Of a stretch of DNA of 46,294 nt, positions 1 through 9,421 are shown piece after piece. The first letter of the stretch is position 1. Every line of letters begins with the position of its first letter. The notes beneath the pieces are model-generated. The model ran no database searches. It was not told the origin of the DNA and worked only from the letters and a program-made list of their open reading frames with translations. Both the position numbers and the translations under genes were made by a program. The DNA comes from an uncultured Pseudomonadota bacterium (GTDB taxonomy: Bacteria; Pseudomonadota; Gammaproteobacteria; Methylococcales; Methylomonadaceae), in assembly GCA_903918375.1 (NCBI GenBank), contig CAIXED010000006.1:1-46294 (forward strand), written 5' to 3'.

Positions 1-2
1 TC

Positions 3-149
3 ACCACTCCCGACTCCGTTCGTGGTGAGCTTGTCGAACCATGAATGGAAGCAAGCACCTTGCCCCGTCCTTCGACAAGCTCAGGACGAACGGTGAGGGT
101 TAATTCAAAGCTATCATCCCAAGTTTTGATAGCGAACCACCGTAACTTT
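3..149. repeat. 147-bp direct repeat, copy 1, with internal palindrome
   Basis: This stretch recurs 193 bp downstream with only two base differences. Inside it, the arms at 16-38 and 71-93 form a long inverted repeat (arm begins CCGTTCGTGGTGAGC) with two mismatches. The arm sequence belongs to a palindromic family that is dispersed in many proteobacterial genomes, often translated as VRPELVEG in miscalled proteins. I see no convincing gene in 1-376; reading frames here are repeat-derived. It lies downstream of the exporter gene, where a membrane fusion protein gene would often be found. Confidence 0.9.
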
Positions 150-195
150 AGAGCCAACGGCAAACCTAACAAACCATCAGAAAGCTGGGTCACTA

Positions 196-342
196 ACCAC
201 TCCCGACTCCGTTCGTGGTGAGCTTGTCGAACCATAAATGGAAGCAAGCACCTTACCCCGTCCTTCGACAAGCTCAGGACGAACGGTGAGGGTTAATTCA
301 AAGCTATCATCCCAAGTTTTGATAGCGAACCACCGTAACTTT
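196..342. repeat. 147-bp direct repeat, copy 2, with internal palindrome
   Basis: This is the second copy of the repeat at 3-149, exactly 193 bp further on. It differs by G to A in the ATGAATGG segment and G to A in CCTTGCCCC. It ends about 35 bp before the stop codon of the secretion ABC transporter gene. The inverted arms could form a hairpin and contribute to transcription termination, but no T-run follows them. Confidence 0.9.
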
Positions 343-376
343 GAAGCTATCGGTACATTGCTATCGCGAATGCACC

Positions 377-2077
377 CTACGCTGCTTGCCGCTTCGCTAC
401 CTTGCCAAGAATTTCTTCAGGCGATCCAAAACCACCAATCTGCCCATCCACCAACAACAAAACCTTATCCGCCAAACTCAACAAATTATTGCGATGAGTC
501 ACCACAATCACTGTCTTACCCTGCTGTTTTAACAACACTAGGCTTTCATACAAGGCTTGATCACCGGCTTGATCGAGATTGGAATTGGGTTCATCTAAAA
601 CAATCAGCTGCGGGTTGCCGTAAAGCGCTCTAGCCAACCCTAAGCGTTGTTGTTGACCAGCCGACAAACTATGGCCATTGCCTAATACATGGGTGTCATA
701 GCCTTGAGGCAGGCTTAGGATAATCTCGTGGACGCCGGCCATCTGTGCGGCAGCCACCACTTTGGCGGGATCGAGTTGATTAAAGCGGGCAATATTTTCA
801 TTAATACTGCCATCTAACAATTCCACATCCTGTGGTAAATAACCGATGCAATCACCAAGCTGCTGCCGATTCCAATTTTGAATCTCACAACCATCCAAAC
901 GCACCGCGCCTTTAGTCGGCCGATAAATGCCTAACAAAGCCCGTACCAAAGTCGATTTGCCAGCGGCACTAGGGCCAATAATCGCCATTAACTGCCCTGC
1001 TTCTAAGTGAAAACTCAGGTTTTTAAGCACCGGCAAAGCAGCACCGGGCGGGACGACAATTAACTGATCAACTCTAATCTCGCCCTTAACCAGTGGCAAA
1101 GGCATCGCTTCATCGCGTTGTGGGAAATCGTCCAATAAACCTGCCAAGCGTTTATAGGATTCGCGGGTGGCTAAAAAACCGCGCCAAGTGCTAATCATTA
1201 AATCCAGCGGCCCCAAGGCGCGGCCCATCAAAATCGAACCGGCAATCACCAAACCCGGCGAAATTTCTTTATGAATCGCTAAAAACGCCCCCAAGCCCAA
1301 TACCAAGGACTGAATCGTCAAGCGCACCACTTTCACCAAGGAACTAATCAAACCGGCTTTGGCGCTGGCGTGGCCTTGTAAACCCAAAACCGTTTCCTGC
1401 TTTTGCCGCCAACGCTCACGCAAACGCGGCATCATGCCCATCACTTCAATCACCTCGGCATTACGCAAATTACGTTGGGTAAATTGACTGACTTCAATGG
1501 CTTTTTTACTGGCATCGGCCATATCGTCGCGGGTTGATAATTCATTCCAAATCGCCAAACTCGCCAAAGTAATCCCAGCCAAAATCGCCACCACCCCAAA
1601 GCTCCAATGGAACAAGAACATTAAAATGATGTAAATCGGCATCCACGGCGCATCAAAAAACGCAAACACCCCAGGGCCGGTTAAAAACTGCCGCAACTGC
1701 AACAGATCTTGCATGGCTTGAGCGCCAGCCGCACCGCGATTGGCTAAAGATTGAGCAAATACCGAATCAAACACCCGCCCACCTAATAAGCCATCCAATT
1801 TGGCGCTGGTGGCGATTAATATTTGCGAACGTATCCATTCCAAGCCGCCCATCACTAAAAACAAAAACAAAGTAATTAAGGACAGCATTAATAAAGTCGA
1901 TTCACTACCACTAACCATGACTTTATCGTAGACCGCCATCATGTAAAACGAAGGCACTAGTAATAATAAATTGACGAATAAACTAAAAAATCCGACATAA
2001 ATAAACGCCTGTTTCGAGGCGCTTAATGCTTTACCTAATTCGCTGTTATCAAAAAAAGAAAAGTGTTTTTTGTCCAT
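377..2077 (-). CDS. Type I secretion system permease/ATPase (PrtD-like ABC exporter)
   Basis: The product is an inner-membrane ABC exporter subunit, 566 residues from the ATG at 2077. The N-terminal half holds hydrophobic segments typical of an ABC type 1 exporter fold. The C-terminal half has the nucleotide-binding domain: Walker A GPSAAGKST, signature LSAGQQQRLGLARAL, Walker B LIVLDEP and the switch histidine in VVTHR. There is no N-terminal peptidase domain, which places it with PrtD/AprD-type exporters that send out RTX proteins. It lies just downstream of the giant RTX/VCBS gene on the same strand, so that protein is its likely cargo. A longer frame opening with TTG at 2107 would start inside the preceding terminator hairpin, so ATG 2077 is preferred. 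No membrane fusion protein or TolC-like gene is visible in the window. Confidence 0.9.
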   Translation of the reverse strand: MDKKHFSFFDNSELGKALSASKQAFIYVGFFSLFVNLLLLVPSFYMMAVYDKVMVSGSESTLLMLSLITLFLFLVMGGLEWIRSQILIATSAKLDGLLGGRVFDSVFAQSLANRGAAGAQAMQDLLQLRQFLTGPGVFAFFDAPWMPIYIILMFLFHWSFGVVAILAGITLASLAIWNELSTRDDMADASKKAIEVSQFTQRNLRNAEVIEVMGMMPRLRERWRQKQETVLGLQGHASAKAGLISSLVKVVRLTIQSLVLGLGAFLAIHKEISPGLVIAGSILMGRALGPLDLMISTWRGFLATRESYKRLAGLLDDFPQRDEAMPLPLVKGEIRVDQLIVVPPGAALPVLKNLSFHLEAGQLMAIIGPSAAGKSTLVRALLGIYRPTKGAVRLDGCEIQNWNRQQLGDCIGYLPQDVELLDGSINENIARFNQLDPAKVVAAAQMAGVHEIILSLPQGYDTHVLGNGHSLSAGQQQRLGLARALYGNPQLIVLDEPNSNLDQAGDQALYESLVLLKQQGKTVIVVTHRNNLLSLADKVLLLVDGQIGGFGSPEEILGKVAKRQAA

Positions 2078-2087
2078 ATAAAACCCA

Positions 2088-2127
2088 TAAAAAAACCAAC
2101 CTGCCAATACCGGCGGGTTGGTTTTTG
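2088..2127 (-). terminator. Hairpin terminator between the adhesin and exporter genes
   Basis: On the minus strand the arm AACCAACCCGCC, loop ggtatt and arm GGCAGGTTGGTT form a stem with one mismatch, followed by seven T residues. It lies after the adhesin stop and just before the exporter ATG. It probably reduces read-through from the very long adhesin gene into the exporter gene. The stem also has an A-run on its other side, so it could act in both directions. Confidence 0.8.
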
Positions 2128-2179
2128 GTTTAGTTAAACAGATTCAAAATAATAATCAGGCGTCCATGCCCTTCATTAT

Positions 2180-5100
2180 TTAAACAGTTAAAGGCAAGGT
2201 TTGATGATCGCCATCAATCAATACTTGTATCTGTGTCGCATCAACAATCTCGAACAGATTAGTACCGTTAACCGCCAAGAAATTACTGTCTTGTTCGGCA
2301 TCGTGATAGAACGACAAATCAGTGACATCGACAGTAGTATTCAGCGAAGACAGATCAATCAAATCACCGTCAGCGAATGAATAATCACTAATGCTGTCAC
2401 CATTAGAGCCACTGACGCCTAAAGCCACTTCACTGCCAGCGACGATGTTGGCCCATCTGAAACTATCGGCACCGGCTCCGCCAGACAAAAAGTCATAGCC
2501 CGAACCACCGATAATCACATCGTCTCCATCGCCACCATTAATGCCATCAGTACCATGACCACCAAATAAGTAATCATTGCCTTCATCCCCATTGATCTTA
2601 TCGTTACCGCCAGCACCTAATACTTTGTCGTTACCGAGTCCGGCATTGATCGTAGAAACCCCGCTATAAGCATCGGTAATTAAGTCATTACCACCGTTGC
2701 CATTAACCACAGCCGCTGAATCGACAGTCAAGTTGTCATTACCGGTAAAGGAGATGACTAATTCTTGGCTATCAGTGGCACTGCTGCTATCGGTTACAGT
2801 TAACTCAAAGTGAAGATCACTAGGATTTTGGCCGGCTGTCACATTGGCTAATGCTGCTTCATTGACATCAAATCGATATTCACCGGTTGAGGTATTAACG
2901 AACACTGTGCCGTAAGGGGTATCTTTAAGCTCAAAGCCTGAGTCTAAAAAGCCACCTGTCACACCAAAGGTTTCAGTACCAACCCCTACCGCTGTCAACA
3001 AACCATCGACAGTCGGTGTTGTGACACCAATTGCATCGTTTAAGTCATAAGTGTGACTGGTTAACGAAGCTGATAACACCAACTCGTCATTAGCACCTGC
3101 AACCGAAACCGTGATGATTTGATCAACAAACGCACCTTGATCATCAACCACTCTGGCAGTAAACACATCTTGCTCAGTTTGACCATCAGCCAAGGCTTGT
3201 GTCGCATCGCGGCTGTTATCTAAGGTGTAAGTCCAAGTCCCTTCTGGCGTTATCGCTAAAGTACCGTAACTACCATTGCCATCACCGTTGATACTCCAAG
3301 TTGCGGTATTCACTGCATCCACATCGCTGGAAGTTAAAGTACCGCTAACAGTGGCAATACCAGGGTCAGCATTACCGGCTTCTGTCACCGCACCTTCCGC
3401 ATCAACAGCGCTAGAAGTAATGACTGGCGCATCGTTAGTGCCATTGATAGTGACTTGTACCGAGGTCGCTGTGCCATCAGCTGACAACACATCAAAGCTA
3501 TCAGTAACGCTTTCACCGACACTCAAACTTGCGAAGGCTTGATTAGCGACATAAGACCAAGCACCCGCTTCATCGATACTGAATGTACCGTTGGCACCGG
3601 CTACCGCATCTTGAGCAACGAAAGTAGCAGGACTATCAATATCGCTGATGGTCAAAGTACCTGAAGTGGTTAATGGCTCGCTGGTTTGATCCAACACCAC
3701 CACCGCGCTACTCAACACTGCAGCATCGTTGACACCATTAATAGTGACTTGCACTGAGCTGGTAGTACCGTCGGCCGCTGATACTTCAAAGCTATCCGTC
3801 ACGCTTTCACCGACAGTCAAGCTTGCAAAGGCTTGATTGGCGGTATAAGTCCAAACGCCGGCTTCATCAATGCTAAATGTGCCGTTGGTGCCAGCAACAT
3901 CAGTTTGCGCGATGAAAGTCACTGGATTATCAACATCAGTAATGGTCAAAGCGCCAGAAGTAGTTAATGGCTCGCTGGTCTGATCCAAAGCCACCACATC
4001 AGCGCTCAACACCGCCGCATCGTTCGTGCCGTTGATAGTCACTTGCACGGAAGTCGCTGTACCGTCAGCGGCTAATACCGCAAAGGTATCAGACACGCTT
4101 TCACCGACATTCAAGCTGTCAAACGCTTGGTTGGCGGTGTAAGTCCAAACCCCAGCTTCATCAATACTGAAACTGCCGTTAGTGCCAGCAACGTCAGTTT
4201 GCGCCACAAAAGTCGCTGCGTTATCAACATCGCTGATGGTCAAAGCACCTGTCGCAGTTAATGGCGCATTGGTTTCATCTAAAACCACTGCATCACTACT
4301 CAATAGCGCAGCATCGTTGGTGCCATTGATGGTCACTTCTACCGTGGTTGCAGTGCCGTCTGATGACAACACATTGAAGCTATCGACCACGCTATCACCA
4401 ACATTCAAGCTGTCAAAGGCTTGATTGGCGGTGTAAGTCCAAGCACCCGCTTCATCAATACTGAAACTGCCGTTAGTTCCAGCAGTCTCAGTTTGCGCGA
4501 CAAAAGTGGCAGGACTATCGACATCGCTAATGGTCAAACTGCCAGAAGTGGTTAATGGCTCGTTAGTTTCATCTAAAGCGACAACGGCACTACTTAATAC
4601 CGCAGCATCGTCAGTACCATTGATGGTGACTTGCACCGAGCTTGTTGTACCGTCAGCCGCTGATACTTCAAAGCTATCAGTAACGCTATCCCCGACATTC
4701 AAGCTATCGAAGGCTTGATTAGCGGTGTAAGTCCAAACCCCAGCTTCATCAATACTGAAACTGCCGTTAGTGCCAGCAACGTCAGTTTGCGCCACAAAAG
4801 TCGCTGCGTTATCAACATCGCTGATAGTCAAAGCGCCTGTCGCAGTTAATGGTGCATTGGTTTCATCTAAAACCACCGCATCACTGCTCAACACTGCCGC
4901 ATCGTTAGTACCGTTGATGGTGACTTGTACTGAAGTTGCTGTACCGTCAGCCGCCAATACCGCAAAAGTATCAGACACGCTTTCACCAACATTCAAGCTA
5001 TCAAACGCTTGATTAGCGGTGTAAGTCCAAGCGCCAGTTTCATCAATACTGAAACTGCCGTTAACGCCAGCGGTGTCAGTTTGAGCAACAAAGGTCGCTG

Positions 5101-8100
5101 GGTTATCAACATCGCTGATGGTCAAATTGCCAGAAGTAGTTAATGGCGCATTGGTTTCATCTAAAGCCACCACAGCGCTGCTAACGACTGAGGCATCATT
5201 AGCACCTTGCACAGTAATCGTGATTTGCTGTTCAGTGCCGTCAATCGCTTTCAAAGTAAAGGTGTCGGTAGTGGAATCACCAGCTGCCAGCGCTTGTACT
5301 TCGGGGTTATTGTTATCTAATGTATAACTCCAATTACCAGCGTTATCGACCGAATAACTACCCCAGCCTTTATCGCTGGCTTCAGTGCTTGCCGTTTGGA
5401 AAACACCGGATTCGCCCAAATCACGATCAATTGAAGTCACAGAACCGGTAGTGGTTGCAGTACCCAAATCGGCATTATCAACCCCACCCGCTTCAACCAC
5501 TGCACCTGTCACGGTGCCGCTAATCACAGCGGTATCGTTAACCCCGTTTAAGGTAATCACGATATTGGTTGGTGTAACGACGCCGTTATTGGTAATTTCA
5601 ATCGGTGCTAACAACGGTGTGGAGGTGGTCAAACCTTGAATCGCATCACTATTCGGCGCGAATTTGTATTCGCCAGTGCCGGAATTTAGATAAACAATCC
5701 CGTAATCATTGGTTTGCTGTTGGTCGAAAAACAAGGCGGTTGCAGGATCGGCCACTGCGGTACCACCGACCAAGGCAAAGCTTTGCAACAAGCTACTACC
5801 GGTATCAATGGTATTGCTTAAATCAGCAGCTTGAATCGCAGCGGTATCGTCACCAGCACTATCGTCAACCGTCAGGTTGTAAGAAGAACCGTCGATAATT
5901 AAAGCGCCATCGGTGCCGTTGATAGTGATGGTGATAGTTTCAGTTGCCGAGCCATCAGCACTAATCGCGGTAAAACTTTCGCTTAACGATTCGCCAGTGG
6001 CTAACAGCTTAATGTCTGGATTGTTGTTATCCAGCGTATAAGTCCAAGTACCATCAGCAGCTAATTGGAATGAACCATAGCTAGAAGCGAAATCTTGCGG
6101 CACAAAGCTGGATTGATCGGTATCAGCATCGGTGATGCTAATTTTGCCAGTCGCGACCGATTCGACATTCTCAGTCACTAAGCCTTGATTGGTTTCGCCA
6201 GCACCAGTTGAGCTAATTACTGGCACATCGTTAGTACCCACGATGCTGACGGTAATGACTTGCTCAGTGCCATCAATGGTTTTCACGGTGAAGGCTTCAT
6301 CGATACTGACACCTTCGGCCAAGCTTTGAATCGCTGGCAAAGTATTATCAACGCTGTAACTCCAAGCACCGCTGGCATCAATGCTCAAGGAACCTAAACC
6401 ATCAGCACCCGCTGACACAGTTTCCGCAACAAACGCTGACTGACCATTATCAATATCTTCAACTTGCAAGGAACCTGAAGCTGTTAATAGAGCTGGATCG
6501 CTGTCTTCCGCGACTTGGCCGGAAATGTCACCGCTAATCACAGGTAAATCATTGCTGCCGTTGATGGTGACTGTTACCAGTTGATCAACATAAGCACCGT
6601 TTTCATCTTGAACTCGCAGCGTGAAACTATCTTGTGCGGTTTCACCAGCGGCTAAGACTTGCACCGGATTGGTTGGATCACCGTTTTGACCGTTGTTTAA
6701 GTTGTAAGTCCATAAACCGCTTTGATCAACACTGATTTCGCCATAAGTGCCGACCGCTGGGCTTTGCACCGACCAAGTTAAGGCGCTGTTCAAATCAACA
6801 TCAGACGCAGTCAACTGACCTGTGGCTTGGACAGTTGTATCTTCAATCACTGCACCTTGATCAGCACCATCAACTACAGTAATCTCCGGCGAATCATTGC
6901 TTCCAGTCACTTCAATAGTAATCACTTGATCATTAAAACCACCTTGATCATCGGTAACACGAGCCGTGAAAGTTTCGGTAACAGTTTGACCTTCGGCTAA
7001 TTGACTGGTCGCTACTGAATCATTGGCCAAGTTATAAACCCACTCACCGGAATCAGGATTGATGGTAATTGAACCGTAAGCACCATCAGTGCTAGTGGTT
7101 GCGCTGTCGGCAAATGACCATTGTGCGGTTGCAGCGTTATCAATATCGCTAGCAGTTAAAGTGCCTGTCGCTGATGGAATACCGGCTTCTACCGCGCCAT
7201 CATCAGCATTACCGGCTTCTTGCACTGTGCCTAGTGCCGCTTGAGCGTCAGAGGTAATCACCGGTAAATCGTTAGTGCCAGTAATGGTGACAGTGACATC
7301 AATCGCTACGCTTGCGCCTAAATCATCAGTCACTGTGACAGGGAAAGTTTCAGTCACCACTTCACCGGCTGCCAATTTATCGACATTGCTACCAGCATCG
7401 TTATTTAAGTTATAAGTCCAAACACCGCTGTCTGGATTGACTTCAAAGCTACCGTAAACACCCGTTGCGCTACCCGCCCAAACCGCAGTGGCACCGCTAT
7501 CAACATCAGTCGCGACTAATTGACCGCTGGCGATTAAGTTATCCGCTTCCACCACTGCGCCAGTATTAACGCTGGTTGCAACATCAATCACCGGTGCGTC
7601 ATTAGCGCCGTTGATGGTGATGGTTAAAGTCGCTGAATGTGGAAACTCGCCGTCACTAACGCTGTAAGTAAAGGTTTCAGTCAATTGTTGACCTTGCGCC
7701 AATTGATCGACTGCAGAATTAGTGTCATCAACAACATAACTGTAAGAACCATCGGCATTCAAAATAATACTGCCGTATTGACCGGCTAACGCTTCACCGA
7801 CCACACCACTCACATCGCTGCTATTGCTAATCGCGGTCACCGCCAAAGCATCATGGGCAGTATCAATATCGGTATCGTTAGTCAGCACATTACCCGTCGC
7901 TTGAGTGCCTGCATCGACACCGGCTTCAGTCGCCACCGCGGTATCGGCTATTGCCACTGGGCCTTCGTTGGTGCCTTGAATGGTGATGGTGATGGTTTGT
8001 TGAGTACCATCAGCGGATTGAACAATCGCGCTATCGGTGGTGGTTTGGCCTTCGCTTAAGGCTCTAATCGCTTCGTTAGTGTTATCAAGTACATAAGTCC

Positions 8101-9421
8101 AAACACCTTCGCTGCTGATTTGTAACTCACCTTTGCTGGCTGGGCTATTAACAGTAAAACCGTTAGCAGGGTTATCAATATCCACTGCACTGACAACACC
8201 GGAGGCAGTGTCAAAACCATCCGGTAAACCGTGGGCTGTGACATATTCCTGTGATGCTTCAGTAACACTACCCGCAACCGTACCGGTAATCACCGCAGCA
8301 TCGTTGCTGCCGTTGATGGTAATTAAAATGCTTTGCGTAGTGCCATCGGTAGCTTTAACGGTAAAGGTATCAACCAAAGTTTGACCTAAATTCAAGGCTT
8401 GTACCGCTGTCGCCAAGTTATTCAGGCTATAAGTCCATTCGCCTGCTGAGCTTAAAGTGTATGAACCATAATTGGTTGCGGTGGCAACTTTAGCTTGGAA
8501 GCTGGCTGGGTTATCAACATCAGTCACAGTTAATTGACCCGATACACTGGCCACACCGGCATCAGCACCGGCTTCTGTTACTTCGCCAGCGACAGCGCCA
8601 GTAATCACCGCGCCATCATTGGTGCCAACGATATTGACGGTTAAAACCGCGCGTTGTGCTGCGGCAATGCCATCAGAAACGCTAACGGTAAAACTGGTGC
8701 TGGCCGCGCCATTGTTGATTGCATTGATGGTGTCATTGTTGCCATCAAAACGATAATCACCAGTGACATGATTAAGATACAAACTGCCGTAGCTGGTGGT
8801 GCGTTGTAGATCATAAGCACCATCAAAATAACTTCCGACTGTTGCACCAACCAAATGATAAGTCAGCACTGCATCTGGATCGGCATCAGCGGCTGTACTG
8901 GCTAAACTGCCAGTCACTGCATTGGTAAAATCATCGAAAGCCGCAGTATCTTGCAAAGTGCCGATTGAACCACCAGCTATAGTCGGCACGGAATTACTCA
9001 CGCCTAAGAAATCGTTGTTAGTTAAATCAATTAAACCGTTTAATTTAACAGCCAACTCTGGGCTAGCTGGGTCGTTATTGCTATCGACATAAACATAAGT
9101 CGCATCATCCGCCGCTACTTGTTGAAACCAAACGCCATTAGCGGTTGGCGTAGTGCCGCCCCAAGTTAATTTTGTGACGCCTGCTGCAGTCGCTAATGAA
9201 GTCAGATTAATTTTGTCCTGTTCACCTTCACCATTTTTTAATGAATGAAAGTCAGTAATGACATCCAAACTTGCCAAACTGGAGTCATTGCTTGTGTAAA
9301 CGAATGAGTCATTGCCAGCAGCGCCGCTCAGTGTATCGGCACCTTGTCCGCCAGAAATAACATCTGCGCTGCTTGTTCCTTCTAATACATCATCATTTAA
9401 CGTTCCATTGATAGTAGCCAT
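2180..9421 (-). CDS. Giant RTX/VCBS-repeat secreted protein (probable adhesin)
   Basis: This is a 2413-residue acidic repeat protein. Residues about 8-45 already contain calcium-binding RTX-like glycine/aspartate motifs (SGGQGADTLSG). The middle is a chain of about 18 VCBS/cadherin-like repeats of roughly 100 residues, marked by GTNDAPVI-type junctions. Residues 1412-1999 are six tandem units of exactly 98 residues. A second RTX block follows at about 2241-2320 (GGNDKINGDEGNDYLFGG). The C-terminal end is uncleaved and hydrophobic (TLPLTV), as in type I secretion substrates. The ATG at 9421 has a good ribosome site (GAGGTAA). No N-terminal retention module of LapA type is evident, so the protein is probably released or loosely surface-bound. 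Biofilm or attachment is the usual role of the family; here it is inferred. The exporter gene lies directly downstream. Confidence 0.88.
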   Translation of the reverse strand: MATINGTLNDDVLEGTSSADVISGGQGADTLSGAAGNDSFVYTSNDSSLASLDVITDFHSLKNGEGEQDKINLTSLATAAGVTKLTWGGTTPTANGVWFQQVAADDATYVYVDSNNDPASPELAVKLNGLIDLTNNDFLGVSNSVPTIAGGSIGTLQDTAAFDDFTNAVTGSLASTAADADPDAVLTYHLVGATVGSYFDGAYDLQRTTSYGSLYLNHVTGDYRFDGNNDTINAINNGAASTSFTVSVSDGIAAAQRAVLTVNIVGTNDGAVITGAVAGEVTEAGADAGVASVSGQLTVTDVDNPASFQAKVATATNYGSYTLSSAGEWTYSLNNLATAVQALNLGQTLVDTFTVKATDGTTQSILITINGSNDAAVITGTVAGSVTEASQEYVTAHGLPDGFDTASGVVSAVDIDNPANGFTVNSPASKGELQISSEGVWTYVLDNTNEAIRALSEGQTTTDSAIVQSADGTQQTITITIQGTNEGPVAIADTAVATEAGVDAGTQATGNVLTNDTDIDTAHDALAVTAISNSSDVSGVVGEALAGQYGSIILNADGSYSYVVDDTNSAVDQLAQGQQLTETFTYSVSDGEFPHSATLTITINGANDAPVIDVATSVNTGAVVEADNLIASGQLVATDVDSGATAVWAGSATGVYGSFEVNPDSGVWTYNLNNDAGSNVDKLAAGEVVTETFPVTVTDDLGASVAIDVTVTITGTNDLPVITSDAQAALGTVQEAGNADDGAVEAGIPSATGTLTASDIDNAATAQWSFADSATTSTDGAYGSITINPDSGEWVYNLANDSVATSQLAEGQTVTETFTARVTDDQGGFNDQVITIEVTGSNDSPEITVVDGADQGAVIEDTTVQATGQLTASDVDLNSALTWSVQSPAVGTYGEISVDQSGLWTYNLNNGQNGDPTNPVQVLAAGETAQDSFTLRVQDENGAYVDQLVTVTINGSNDLPVISGDISGQVAEDSDPALLTASGSLQVEDIDNGQSAFVAETVSAGADGLGSLSIDASGAWSYSVDNTLPAIQSLAEGVSIDEAFTVKTIDGTEQVITVSIVGTNDVPVISSTGAGETNQGLVTENVESVATGKISITDADTDQSSFVPQDFASSYGSFQLAADGTWTYTLDNNNPDIKLLATGESLSESFTAISADGSATETITITINGTDGALIIDGSSYNLTVDDSAGDDTAAIQAADLSNTIDTGSSLLQSFALVGGTAVADPATALFFDQQQTNDYGIVYLNSGTGEYKFAPNSDAIQGLTTSTPLLAPIEITNNGVVTPTNIVITLNGVNDTAVISGTVTGAVVEAGGVDNADLGTATTTGSVTSIDRDLGESGVFQTASTEASDKGWGSYSVDNAGNWSYTLDNNNPEVQALAAGDSTTDTFTLKAIDGTEQQITITVQGANDASVVSSAVVALDETNAPLTTSGNLTISDVDNPATFVAQTDTAGVNGSFSIDETGAWTYTANQAFDSLNVGESVSDTFAVLAADGTATSVQVTINGTNDAAVLSSDAVVLDETNAPLTATGALTISDVDNAATFVAQTDVAGTNGSFSIDEAGVWTYTANQAFDSLNVGDSVTDSFEVSAADGTTSSVQVTINGTDDAAVLSSAVVALDETNEPLTTSGSLTISDVDSPATFVAQTETAGTNGSFSIDEAGAWTYTANQAFDSLNVGDSVVDSFNVLSSDGTATTVEVTINGTNDAALLSSDAVVLDETNAPLTATGALTISDVDNAATFVAQTDVAGTNGSFSIDEAGVWTYTANQAFDSLNVGESVSDTFAVLAADGTATSVQVTINGTNDAAVLSADVVALDQTSEPLTTSGALTITDVDNPVTFIAQTDVAGTNGTFSIDEAGVWTYTANQAFASLTVGESVTDSFEVSAADGTTSSVQVTINGVNDAAVLSSAVVVLDQTSEPLTTSGTLTISDIDSPATFVAQDAVAGANGTFSIDEAGAWSYVANQAFASLSVGESVTDSFDVLSADGTATSVQVTINGTNDAPVITSSAVDAEGAVTEAGNADPGIATVSGTLTSSDVDAVNTATWSINGDGNGSYGTLAITPEGTWTYTLDNSRDATQALADGQTEQDVFTARVVDDQGAFVDQIITVSVAGANDELVLSASLTSHTYDLNDAIGVTTPTVDGLLTAVGVGTETFGVTGGFLDSGFELKDTPYGTVFVNTSTGEYRFDVNEAALANVTAGQNPSDLHFELTVTDSSSATDSQELVISFTGNDNLTVDSAAVVNGNGGNDLITDAYSGVSTINAGLGNDKVLGAGGNDKINGDEGNDYLFGGHGTDGINGGDGDDVIIGGSGYDFLSGGAGADSFRWANIVAGSEVALGVSGSNGDSISDYSFADGDLIDLSSLNTTVDVTDLSFYHDAEQDSNFLAVNGTNLFEIVDATQIQVLIDGDHQTLPLTV
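3425..5188 (-). repeat. Six tandem 294-bp (98-aa) repeats inside the adhesin gene
   Basis: The six units run, in reading order, at 5188-4895, 4894-4601, 4600-4307, 4306-4013, 4012-3719 and 3718-3425. Each encodes LDETNxPLT, LTISDVD, FVAQT, NGSFSIDE, WTYTANQAF and VxVTINGTNDAA in the same order. Unit 4 matches unit 2 almost perfectly over its first two thirds, but its last third matches unit 1. This mosaic pattern suggests recombination or gene conversion. The copies are similar enough at DNA level to mislead short-read assembly. Confidence 0.93.

Noticed and set aside
238-633. 131-residue plus-strand frame covering the second repeat and the exporter 3' end
   Set aside because: It is made of the dispersed repeat followed by the antisense of the ABC ATPase domain; no protein features.
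2078-2107. TTG start for the exporter, adding 10 residues
   Set aside because: The codon lies within the terminator hairpin and a normal ATG with the family N-terminus follows at 2077.
3425-5188. CRISPR-like array
   Set aside because: The repeats are 294 bp with no short repeat/unique spacer pattern and encode protein domains.
3276-5898. Many 60-100 residue plus-strand frames rich in Ala, Val, Thr and Ser
   Set aside because: They are antisense shadows of the repeated VCBS gene; they recur with its 294-bp period.
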